Made by a program: the position numbers and the translations under genes. 64,000 bases of DNA, from NCBI GenBank assembly GCA_036374135.1, contig DASUUK010000024.1:81305-145304 (forward strand), written 5' to 3'. The DNA comes from Euzebyales bacterium (lineage in GTDB: Bacteria; Actinomycetota; Nitriliruptoria; Euzebyales; JAHELV01). The notes below the pieces were generated by a model. The model saw nothing but the letters and a program-made list of their open reading frames with translations. It was not told where the DNA came from and did no database searches. Shown piece by piece: positions 16,838 through 24,596 of this stretch. Numbering within the stretch: position 1 is the first letter of the stretch; the number at the start of each line of letters is the position of its first letter.

Positions 16838-17989
16838 TCACGTCTGCGCGGCGAGCTGGACGGCCTTCTCGGCACCGGCGACCATGGTGTCGGCCGTCAC
16901 GATGCCGGGGTGGTCGGCGTCGTCGAGGATGGCGCGTCCCTCCTCGGCGTTCGTGCCGTCGAGACGTACGACGAGCTTCTGGGGCACGTCGCCGAGGCTG
17001 TCGAGCGCGGCGAGGATGCCGTTCGCGACCTCGTCGCACCGCGTGATCCCCCCGAAGATGTTGACCAGCACGCTGCGCACCTGCTCGTCCGACAGCACCA
17101 GCGACAGCGACTGGGTCATCTTCTCGGCGTCGGCACCACCCCCCACGTCGAGGAAGTTGGCGGGCTGACCGCCGGCCTGGTTGACCACGTCGAGGGTGGC
17201 CATCACCAGTCCCGCGCCGTTGCCGAGCACGCCCACGTCCCCATCGAGCTTCACGTACTGCAGGTCCTGTTCCTTGGCCCTGGCCTCCAGCGGGTCGTCC
17301 GTGGTGTCTTCCGACTGCACTGCGAGGCCCTCGTGGCGGAACAGGGCGTTGCCATCGATCGACACCTTGGAGTCCAGCGCGATGACGCGGCCGTCGGCCG
17401 TCTTCACCAGTGGGTTGACCTCGAACAGCGTCGCATCCGACGCCACGAACCCCTCGTACAGCGCAACGAGCAGGTCGGCGGCGGGTGCGATGACGTCGTC
17501 GGGAAATCCCGCCTGCGTCAGGATGCCGATCGCCCGTTCGCGGTCGATGCCGACCGTCGGGTCGATGTCCTCCTTGAGGACCTTCTCGGGCCGGGTGCGG
17601 TTGACCTCTTCGATCTCGACGCCGCCCTCGACGCTGGCGATGACCTTGTACCCCTTGCTGGACCGGTCGTGGAGCAGCGAGAGGTAGTACTCCTCGGCGA
17701 TGTCGCTGGCGGGCTCGATCAGCACCTTCTCGACAGTGTGGCCGGAGATGTCGAGGCCCAGGATCTGCTCGGCCTGCTCCTGCGCCTCGTCGGCGTCCGC
17801 GCAGTACTTGACACCACCCGCCTTGCCGCGCCCGCCCGTGAGCACCTGCGCCTTGACCATGACCGGGACGCCGAAGCGCTCAGCGTGTCCGCGCGCCTCC
17901 TCCGGCGTGCGCGCCAGCTCGCCCCGGGGCGTCGTCGGGATGCCGAGCGAGCGGAACAGCTCCTTGCCCTGGTACTCCATCAGGTTCAC
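16838..17989 (-). CDS. sucC: succinyl-CoA ligase, beta subunit
   Basis: 383 residues from GTG 17989, giving the canonical beginning (M)NLMEYQGKELF; AAAGGA sits 7 bases upstream. An in-frame ATG three codons later (17980) lacks its own ribosome site. The ATP-grasp fold is shown by VMVKAQVLTGGRGKAGGVK, FEVNPLVKTADGRVIALDSK with metal ligands, and NIFGGITRCDEVANG at the C-terminal end. It is upstream of sucD and downstream of the gene for a B12-binding domain, a context that suits methylmalonyl-CoA turnover to succinate. Confidence 0.96.
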   Translation of the reverse strand: MNLMEYQGKELFRSLGIPTTPRGELARTPEEARGHAERFGVPVMVKAQVLTGGRGKAGGVKYCADADEAQEQAEQILGLDISGHTVEKVLIEPASDIAEEYYLSLLHDRSSKGYKVIASVEGGVEIEEVNRTRPEKVLKEDIDPTVGIDRERAIGILTQAGFPDDVIAPAADLLVALYEGFVASDATLFEVNPLVKTADGRVIALDSKVSIDGNALFRHEGLAVQSEDTTDDPLEARAKEQDLQYVKLDGDVGVLGNGAGLVMATLDVVNQAGGQPANFLDVGGGADAEKMTQSLSLVLSDEQVRSVLVNIFGGITRCDEVANGILAALDSLGDVPQKLVVRLDGTNAEEGRAILDDADHPGIVTADTMVAGAEKAVQLAAQT

Positions 17990-18088
17990 AGTGATGTCCT
18001 TTGGCGTTGCGTGACCGGTCGCGCCCGTGGCGGCACCCACCCGTCGCCATCATGCGCAGGCTGACGCCGCGCGAACCGTGCAGCGGTG

Positions 18089-18493
18089 TCACCTGACGTC
18101 GGCGGGGTCGTCGACGTGCTCGCGGACCCACGCGATGATCTCGTCGGTGCGTGAGCCTGGTGTGAAGATCTCGGCGACACCGCGCCGCTTGAGCTCGGCG
18201 ATGTCGTCCGCGGGGATGATGCCACCGCCGAACACCACGATGTCGCCGGCATCGCGTTGCTCGAGCAGTTCGACCACGCGCGGGAACAGTGTCATGTGGG
18301 CACCGGAGTGGATGGACAGGCCGATGATCTGCACGTCCTCCTGCAGCGCGGCCTCGACGATCTGCTCCGGTGTCTGGTGCAGGCCGGTGTACACGACCTC
18401 GAACCCACCGTCGCGCAGTGCACGCGCGACCACCTTGGCCCCGCGGTCGTGACCGTCGAGGCCTGGTTTGGCGACCAGCACCCGGACCGCCAC
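18089..18493 (-). CDS. stand-alone cobalamin-binding domain (methylmalonyl-CoA mutase C-terminal type)
   Basis: 134 residues, the size of a free B12-binding domain. The base-off signature DGHDRGAK holds the Asp and His that replace the lower ligand. The downstream segments [11 protein letters not shown] and [12 protein letters not shown] match the second and third cobalamin-contact motifs, and [12 protein letters not shown] matches the C-terminal end. In two-part methylmalonyl-CoA mutases this small subunit works with a separate catalytic subunit, which is not in this window. GTG 18493 has AAGGACG upstream. It is first in an apparent operon with sucC and sucD. Confidence 0.9.
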   Translation of the reverse strand: MAVRVLVAKPGLDGHDRGAKVVARALRDGGFEVVYTGLHQTPEQIVEAALQEDVQIIGLSIHSGAHMTLFPRVVELLEQRDAGDIVVFGGGIIPADDIAELKRRGVAEIFTPGSRTDEIIAWVREHVDDPADVR

Positions 18494-18610
18494 GCGACGT
18501 CCTTTCCGACCGACATCGGCCGACGCGCCCGGTACGGCCGGCCGACGTGGAGGATAGCCGGCGCCCGCGGGGGCCAAACGGCCACGCGACCGGCATAGCC
18601 TGGGCGTTGC

Positions 18611-19165
18611 ATGCCCCCGGATGACCGCGCCGTGACCGGCGAGCAACCCGAGTACGGCCCGCGTGGCCACCTGCCACCGCGGGCCGCCAAACGTGCGCGC
18701 AAGATCATCCTGCGCGAGCCGATGGGCCTGCAGTGGGCCGTCGCCGCGGTCGTCGCCGGGGTCCTGGTCCTGCTCGCGGGCGTCCTGCTGCTCCTGTCAC
18801 GGTCGGGGCCACCGGGCGCCCCGTTCGAGGCGGTAGGGGCGTTGTCGGACATCGACGCGCGCGGAGCCGGTGAGCTGTCGCTGGACGACGGGCGCGACGT
18901 GCTCGTGCTCCGCGCCGCCGGCGATGTCCGCGTGTTCGCCGCACCGGCCGCCGACGCGACGTGGTGTGCGACGCGGAAGCGCGTCATGGTCGACGGCGAG
19001 AGAGTCTGGCTGCCCGACGGCCGGCTGATCGCCGGCACCGGCGACTCGCTGGCGCGGCTGCCCGCCCGCGTCCACGACGGCGTCCTCTACGTCGACGCCG
19101 AGGCGGACGGGACGCGCCTCGCCCCGACCCCCAGGGACGAGCCGCTCACCTGTCCCGCACTCTGA
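18611..19165 (+). CDS. single-pass membrane protein, unknown
   Basis: 184 residues: a basic, Pro-rich cytoplasmic N-terminus (1-38), one helix (about 42-64), and an extracytoplasmic C-terminal part of about 120 residues. The latter has beta-type alternation and two cysteines (in TWCATRK and near the end in LTCPAL) that could form a disulphide. I do not recognise the fold; a small electron-carrier or Rieske-like shape comes to mind but the ligand motifs are absent. It is divergent from the B12-domain gene. The next 337 bases are repeats. Confidence 0.65.
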   Translation: MPPDDRAVTGEQPEYGPRGHLPPRAAKRARKIILREPMGLQWAVAAVVAGVLVLLAGVLLLLSRSGPPGAPFEAVGALSDIDARGAGELSLDDGRDVLVLRAAGDVRVFAAPAADATWCATRKRVMVDGERVWLPDGRLIAGTGDSLARLPARVHDGVLYVDAEADGTRLAPTPRDEPLTCPAL

Positions 19166-19502
19166 CGCCGTCACGGTCTGCCTGCGCTCTGACGCCGGCA
19201 CCGGCCTGCCCGCGCTCTGACGCCCACCACCCCGACGAAGGACAACCACCCCGCCGAAGGACAACCACCTGCCGACACGCATCACGAGGTGAGTGGGCGT
19301 AGCACGGGGTAGGCGGATGGAGCACGAGGTGGGCGGACGAGCACGAGGTGGGCGGGCGAAGCACGAGGTGGTTGCCGAACCACGCGAAGATTGCGGTGAA
19401 ATGACAACCACCTCGGCAAAGGCGTCACCCACCATTGGCGGAAACGGTCCGGCGTGCGACCATTGAGCAACGAGGGGGGCGCACACCAGCTGCGAGGCGC
19501 CG
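19166..19502. repeat. repeat-rich intergenic stretch with perfect inverted repeat
   Basis: No gene is supported here. Short direct repeats occur: cgaaggacaaccacc twice near 19236-19270, and gagcacgaggtgggcgg-type units about four times between 19300 and 19370. The two families are partly complementary (aaccacc against ggtggtt). They end in a perfect 11-base inverted repeat, CGAGGTGGTTG at 19364-19374 and CAACCACCTCG at 19405-19415, with a 30-base loop. Base composition dips in the loop. Confidence 0.8.
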
Positions 19503-20357
19503 GTGACGAGCGAGCCTGAGACAACCGAGGACACACCCGCGTCCGGACCGCCCGGACCAGCCGCCCCCATCAGCACGTCCCTCGCGACAGCGCTGCAGCG
19601 ACAGGCGAGCGCCGCGTTGCGCAGCTTGGTCCGCCCCCGGTCGTACATGGGCCTCATGCGCGAGATGCTGCTCACGTCGGTGCACGCCACGACGTACCCG
19701 CTCGGTCTCGTGCCGCCGCTACCGTTCCGTCACGACGTGCCGGAGGCGTCGGTCCCCCGCCGCCCGGTCATCCTGGTCCACGGCTGGGTGCACAACCGCA
19801 GCGCGTTCCTGTTGATGCAGCGTGCCCTGCGCCGAGCCGGGCTGGGTCCGGTCCACACGTTCGAGTACCCGTCGGTGAGCAGCGACCTCAACCAGGTCGC
19901 GCGGCACCTCGCTGCCGTCGTCGAGGGTGCGGTGGACCACGCCAGCGCCGGCACGTGTGTACTGGTCGGCCATTCGATGGGTGGTCTGGTGGCACGGCAG
20001 TACGTGCAGGAACTCGGCGGTCACCGGTTCGTCGACACCGTCGTCACGATGGGCACGCCGCACCGTGGGACCTACAACGCGTGGCTCGGGTTCGGCCGGG
20101 CGGTCGAGCAGTGCCGACCGGGCTCGGCGTACCTCACGGCGCTGGAACGCTCGGCGCGGCCGGGACTCGCACGCTGGATCTCGTACTACAGCGATCTGGA
20201 CTTCATGGTGACCCCGGCGGTCAGCGCCAAGCTGACGACCCCCGGGCTCGACGCGACGAACGTGCGGATCCGCGACATCGGGCACCTGTCGCTGCTGCTG
20301 TCGCGCTCGGTGCTGGGCGATCTGCTCGCGCGGCTCGAGGAGCCGACCGCCGTCTGA
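19503..20357 (+). CDS. alpha/beta hydrolase, lipase/esterase-like
   Basis: 284 residues. After a polar N-terminus, VILVHGWVHNRSAF near residue 95 supplies the oxyanion-hole HG. The nucleophile elbow GHSMGG near 158 supplies the catalytic Ser, and DLDFMVTP and RDIGHLSLL offer Asp and His. MGTPHRGTYNAW matches lipase/acyltransferase-type hydrolases related to triacylglycerol lipase and PGAP1-like proteins. No obvious signal peptide. It starts at GTG 19503 just after the repeat field, and converges on uvrD/pcrA. The substrate is unknown. Confidence 0.85.
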   Translation: MTSEPETTEDTPASGPPGPAAPISTSLATALQRQASAALRSLVRPRSYMGLMREMLLTSVHATTYPLGLVPPLPFRHDVPEASVPRRPVILVHGWVHNRSAFLLMQRALRRAGLGPVHTFEYPSVSSDLNQVARHLAAVVEGAVDHASAGTCVLVGHSMGGLVARQYVQELGGHRFVDTVVTMGTPHRGTYNAWLGFGRAVEQCRPGSAYLTALERSARPGLARWISYYSDLDFMVTPAVSAKLTTPGLDATNVRIRDIGHLSLLLSRSVLGDLLARLEEPTAV

Positions 20358-20478
20358 TTCTCGCGGACGCGGCCGCCCGTCGCCACCGCCCGCACCACCG
20401 TCGGCGTCAGGAACGGCCCATGGAACACGGCCGCGTACAGAGCATCGGCGGCGAGCCCGCGCAGCCGCCCCGTCCTAG

Positions 20479-22710
20479 TCAGACGCGGATGAGCGGGGCG
20501 TAGGTCAGCACCAGGCGCTTGGTGCCCGACTCGTCGAAGGCGATCATCGCCTCCTGGCTGCCCGGCATCCCCGACAGCTCCAGGATGCGGCCCTCGCCGA
20601 AGCGCGGGTGCATCACCCGCATGCCGACGGCGAACTCGTCGCCGTCGTCCTCGTCCTGCTCCCGCTGCACGACCCGGCGGCTCGGCCCGCCCTGGTCACG
20701 CCGGATGTCGACGAGGTCGGACGGGAGCTCTTTGAGGAAGCGCGACGGTGGGTTGGCGTTGGTGGCCCCGAACAGCGTGCGGCTCCACGCGCTGGTCGTG
20801 TACAGCCGCTCACGGGCCCTGGTGAACGCCACGTAGCACAGCCGGCGCTCCTCCTCGAGCTCGTCGGGATCCGACAGCGCCCGGTGGTGCGGGAACACCG
20901 AGTCCTCCATGCCGATGACGAACACCACGGGGTACTCGAGGCCCTTGGCGTTGTGCATCGTCATCAGCACCAGCCGGGACTGCTCCTCGCCGTCGTCGAG
21001 CGCGTCGGCCTCGGTGACCAACGCGATGCGCTCGAGGAACTCGGCGAGCGTCGCGTCGGGCTGCAGCGACACGAAGTCCTCCGCGACGCTGCGCAGCTCC
21101 TTGACGTTCTCGATGCGACCCTGCGCCTCGATCGTGCGCTGGGCCTCCAGCTCCGACACGTACCCGGTGGCGGTCCACGCCAGCTCGACGAGCTCGGGCA
21201 GCGGCTGCTGGTCGACCGCGGTCCCGAGGGTGTCGAGCACGGCGACGAACTCGCCGACCGCCTTCACCGCCCGGGGCCCGAGCTGCGGGTGCTCGACGGC
21301 GCGGCGGCACGCGTCGACGAACGTGATGCGCTCACGCAGCGCGACGTCGGACAGCACCTGTTCGGTCTTCGCCCCGATCGCGCGGCGCGGCACGTTCACG
21401 ACGCGGCGCGCCGCGACGTCGTCGGCGGGGTTCACGAGCAGCTGCAGGTACGCGAGCATGTCCTTGATCTCGCGGCGCTCGTAGAACCGTGTGCCGCCGA
21501 TCACCTGGTACGGCGTGCCGGTGCGGATCAGCACCTCCTCGAGCACACGCGACTGCGCGTTGGTCCGGTAGAACACCGCGCAGTCGCCCGGCTCGTAGCC
21601 GTGCCCGTCGACCAGGCGGTCGACCTCCTCAGCGACGAACGCCGCCTCGTCGTGGGCGTTCTCCGCGGTGTAGCGGACGACCTGCTCGCCCTGGCCCACG
21701 TCGGTCCACAGCTTCTTGTCCAGCCGCTGCGTGTTGTGGGCGATCACCGCGTTCGCGGCGTCCAGGATGGTCTGCGTCGAGCGGTAGTTGCGCTCCAGGG
21801 TGATGCGCGTCGCGTCGGGGAAGTCGCGCTCGAAGTCGAGGATGTTGCGGATGTCCGCGCCGCGAAAGCGGTAGATCGACTGATCCGCGTCGCCAACGAC
21901 CGCCAGGTTGCGGTGCTCGGACGCCAGCATCTGCACCAGCACGTACTGCGCGTGGTTGGTGTCCTGCCACTCGTCGACCAGGACGTGGGGGAACTGCGCC
22001 TGGTAGCGGGCGAGCACATCGTCGAACAGCTGTAGCAGCTCGACGGTCTTGGTCAGCAGGTCGTCGAAGTCCAGCGCGCTGGCCCGCTGCAGGCGGTCCT
22101 GGTAGAGCCGGTAGACCTGCGCCACCTGCTGCGCGTACCAGTCCTGCGCCTGCTGCGCGTAGGTCTCGAAGTCGATGAGCTCGTTCTTGGCCTTCGAGAT
22201 CATGGCGCCCGCCGCGCGCGGCGTGACCCGCTTGGGGTCGAGCCCGAGCTCGTCGATGCACTGGGCGAGCAGGCGCCGGGAGTCGTCGGTGTCGTAGATC
22301 GTGAACGACGATTCGTAGCCCAGCCGCGGGATCTCGGTGCGGAGCAGGCGGGCACATGCGGCGTGGAACGTGGACACCCACATGCCACCCCACCGTCGGC
22401 GACGGACCTTGCCGTCCGCGTCGCGCGTGATGCCGACGACGCGGTCACCGACCAGCCCGGCCACCCGCTGCTGCATCTCCGACGCGGCCTTGTTGGTGAA
22501 CGTGATCGCCAGGATCCCGTACGGGTTGACGCCACGGTCGCGGATGAGGTGCGCGATCCGGTGCGTGAGCACGCGGGTCTTGCCCGATCCGGCACCGGCG
22601 ATCACCAGCAGGGGTCCACCGGCGTGCAGGACGGCGTCACGCTGTGCCGGGTTCAACCCCTCGACGAACTCGGCGGACGGGTCGACATACAGAGGTGGCG
22701 TGGAAGTCAT
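20479..22710 (-). CDS. pcrA: UvrD/PcrA superfamily 1 DNA helicase
   Basis: 743 residues. Helicase motifs in order: Q-motif LNPAQRDAVLH, Walker A AGAGSGKTRVL (near 38), Ia ITFTNKAASEM, II DEWQDTN, III VVGDADQSIYRFRGAD, IV RNYRSTQTI, V MTMHNAKGLEYPVVF and VI YVAFTRARERLY. The C-terminal end carries the short Tudor-like segment with MRVMHPRFGEGRI that PcrA uses for RNA polymerase contact. It acts in repair and in clearing stalled forks and polymerase. The ATG at 22710 has TGGAG upstream. Confidence 0.95.
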   Translation of the reverse strand: MTSTPPLYVDPSAEFVEGLNPAQRDAVLHAGGPLLVIAGAGSGKTRVLTHRIAHLIRDRGVNPYGILAITFTNKAASEMQQRVAGLVGDRVVGITRDADGKVRRRRWGGMWVSTFHAACARLLRTEIPRLGYESSFTIYDTDDSRRLLAQCIDELGLDPKRVTPRAAGAMISKAKNELIDFETYAQQAQDWYAQQVAQVYRLYQDRLQRASALDFDDLLTKTVELLQLFDDVLARYQAQFPHVLVDEWQDTNHAQYVLVQMLASEHRNLAVVGDADQSIYRFRGADIRNILDFERDFPDATRITLERNYRSTQTILDAANAVIAHNTQRLDKKLWTDVGQGEQVVRYTAENAHDEAAFVAEEVDRLVDGHGYEPGDCAVFYRTNAQSRVLEEVLIRTGTPYQVIGGTRFYERREIKDMLAYLQLLVNPADDVAARRVVNVPRRAIGAKTEQVLSDVALRERITFVDACRRAVEHPQLGPRAVKAVGEFVAVLDTLGTAVDQQPLPELVELAWTATGYVSELEAQRTIEAQGRIENVKELRSVAEDFVSLQPDATLAEFLERIALVTEADALDDGEEQSRLVLMTMHNAKGLEYPVVFVIGMEDSVFPHHRALSDPDELEEERRLCYVAFTRARERLYTTSAWSRTLFGATNANPPSRFLKELPSDLVDIRRDQGGPSRRVVQREQDEDDGDEFAVGMRVMHPRFGEGRILELSGMPGSQEAMIAFDESGTKRLVLTYAPLIRV

Positions 22711-22866
22711 GGGCTCCAGCGAGTGTAGGGCGCGCCCATGATCCACCGTGCGACGGTCCACAGCGGGGCGCACTGCCCACGGACGCCGGATGGCGCAGGT
22801 CAGGCACGGCGCTTCACAGCCTCAATGTGTACTCAACGTGTCCGAAAGATCAGGCTGCGTTGCGGT

Positions 22867-22908
22867 GTGCGTACGTCGACACTGTTGACGCACGGTTCAC
22901 GTACGCAC
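22867..22908. promoter_or_regulatory. perfect 10-base inverted repeat upstream of receiver-like gene
   Basis: GTGCGTACGT at 22867-22876 is exactly mirrored by ACGTACGCAC at 22899-22908, with a 22-base loop containing TTGACG at 22885-22890. It lies 36 bases before the receiver-like start. It could be an operator overlapping a -35 element, or an RNA hairpin in the leader. Confidence 0.55.
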
Positions 22909-22944
22909 CGCGTCGAGCGCGGTGATCCCGCGGGAGGTAGCTAG

Positions 22945-23421
22945 ATGATCGCCGTTGCCGATCCGGTCCCGATCTACCGTCGCGGCCTCGCGCTGGTGCT
23001 GCGCGAGGCGGGTCACGATGTCGAGGAATGGGAGCACCCCGATGAGCAGATCGACAGCGATCCGCCCAGTGGGCTGGAGGCTGTCGTCCTGACCGTGCGC
23101 TCGCCGCAGGATCTCGAGACCCTGAGCAAGATCCGCGCCCAGCACGAACAGGTCGCGATCATCGCGTTGATCATCCGCAGCGACATCGAGTCGTACCGGC
23201 AGACGCTGCGCGCCGGCGCGTCGGTCGCGGCGCCCTGGGATGCCACCGCCGAGCAGGTGCTGCGGCGCACCGAGGCGGCACTGGCCGGCTGGGCCGTGCT
23301 GCCGAGCAACGTCGTGTCTGCGCTCGCCGTCGAGGAGGCCTACGCGGGCGTCCTGTCCAACGACGAGCGCAACTGGCTGCGGCGCCTCAACGCGGACGCC
23401 GCGAACGGCAGCACCGACTAG
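22945..23421 (+). CDS. receiver-like regulator lacking phospho-acceptor
   Basis: 158 residues, about 120 of them receiver-like: IAVADPVPIYRRGLALVLREAGHDV matches the first strand and helix of NarL-type regulators. At the position of the phospho-acceptor Asp the sequence reads EAVVLTVRSPQD, so the usual LDxxMP is lost. The C-terminal end has LSNDERNWLRRL, recalling the first helix of a LuxR-type HTH (LTxRE...), but the recognition helix is missing. GGGAGG precedes the ATG. No kinase is adjacent. It may act by protein contact rather than phosphorylation; that is inference. Confidence 0.75.
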   Translation: MIAVADPVPIYRRGLALVLREAGHDVEEWEHPDEQIDSDPPSGLEAVVLTVRSPQDLETLSKIRAQHEQVAIIALIIRSDIESYRQTLRAGASVAAPWDATAEQVLRRTEAALAGWAVLPSNVVSALAVEEAYAGVLSNDERNWLRRLNADAANGSTD

Positions 23422-24590
23422 CTCGCGTCGCGCTCCTCGCCGGCCAGCCCGGTGATGAGCGCGACGTCCCGGACGACGCCCGCGGCGTCGGTCCGGTCGT
23501 CGAGCAGGTCGAGCACCGCGCGCTCCAGTTCGCCCTGGTAGGCGGGCATGCCGAACCCGGCGTGGTCCTCGGCGATGTGCGCGACGTCGATCACCCAGCC
23601 GCTGTCGAAGCGGTCGAACAGGCGGGGGTCGATGTAGGAGGCACGTGCCACGGCGGGCGTGTTGCCCAGGTAGTGCGCGACCTCGCGGACAGCACGCGCC
23701 GTCGCACGCTTCCTGCGCGTCGCCGCCTCGACCGGGCCACTGACCGCCAGGGCGACGGCGGCCATGACCGTCGCGTTCCACGTCCGGAAGTCCTTGGCGG
23801 ACGCCCCCTCGCCGCAGTGCTGCTTGATCAACTCGTTCACGTCGGCCGCGGTGACGTCGATCCAGCGGTCGCCGTCGCGGTAGGCGAGCAGTTCGGACCC
23901 GCCGGACCGTCGGCGACGCAGGCGGCCCACGACCTCGACGACCGACGGGTCGGCCAGCGACGTCACGCGGCGCTTGCTGCCCTTCGCCGGGTAGTCGAAC
24001 TCGACCGTGTCGCCCCCGCGGATCGCGACGTGATCCTTGTGCATCGTCGTCAGTCCGACCGCGTCGTCCTCGTCGACGGCGCGTTCGGTGCCGATGCGGA
24101 AGAACCCGTGGTCGAGCAGGCGCACCGCGCATGCGAGGATGCGCTCGCGATCGAGACCGTCCCGACCGTCGAGCACCTCGACGCAGTACCCGCGCAGATC
24201 CGGCAGGCGACGCGCGAAGTCGAGCATGTGGTCGTACTTGATGCGGTCGCGCTGCTGACGCCATCGGGGGTGGTACAGGTACTGACGCCGCCCGGCGTCG
24301 TCGACGCCGACCGCCTGCAGGTGACCGTTGGCGTGGGGACAGATCCACACGTCGCGCCACGCCGGCGGGATCGCCAGGTCCCGCAGCCGGTCGATCACGT
24401 CCGGATCGGTGACCTTCTCGCCGGACGGCCAGAAGTACTCGAAGCCACGACCGCGTCCCCGGCGGGTGATGCCGGGGACGGATGGGTCAACGCGACGCAG
24501 GCGGACCTCGGACCTCCGGGGTGATCGTGACGACCGGCGACGGTATCCCCGGTGACGCGCCTTGACACGCGCGCCGACCGCGTGGCACAT
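23418..24590 (-). CDS. DNA topoisomerase IB
   Basis: 390 residues of the poxvirus/bacterial type IB topoisomerase family, which relaxes supercoils through a 3-prime phosphotyrosine. Seen: the N-terminal RRGRGRGFEYFWPSGEKV, IPPAWRDVWICPHANGHLQA, GYCVEVLDGRDGLDR, the catalytic-core SAKDFRTWNATV with Arg, and the nucleophile Tyr near residue 319 in VARASYIDPRLFDRF. The start is uncertain: ATG 24590 lies 6 bases after the stop of the DUF2207 gene and has only GGGG upstream, and the first 30 residues are basic and poorly conserved. It is third in a guaA-DUF2207-topoisomerase run. Confidence 0.9.
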   Translation of the reverse strand: MCHAVGARVKARHRGYRRRSSRSPRRSEVRLRRVDPSVPGITRRGRGRGFEYFWPSGEKVTDPDVIDRLRDLAIPPAWRDVWICPHANGHLQAVGVDDAGRRQYLYHPRWRQQRDRIKYDHMLDFARRLPDLRGYCVEVLDGRDGLDRERILACAVRLLDHGFFRIGTERAVDEDDAVGLTTMHKDHVAIRGGDTVEFDYPAKGSKRRVTSLADPSVVEVVGRLRRRRSGGSELLAYRDGDRWIDVTAADVNELIKQHCGEGASAKDFRTWNATVMAAVALAVSGPVEAATRRKRATARAVREVAHYLGNTPAVARASYIDPRLFDRFDSGWVIDVAHIAEDHAGFGMPAYQGELERAVLDLLDDRTDAAGVVRDVALITGLAGEERDAS

Positions 24591-24596
24591 CCCCGG

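Noticed and set aside
20358-20478. Possible gene remnant (minus frame with FHGPFLTPTVVRAVATGG) between the hydrolase and pcrA
   Set aside because: Only about 40 codons resemble protein before it runs antisense into the hydrolase; no start or family support.
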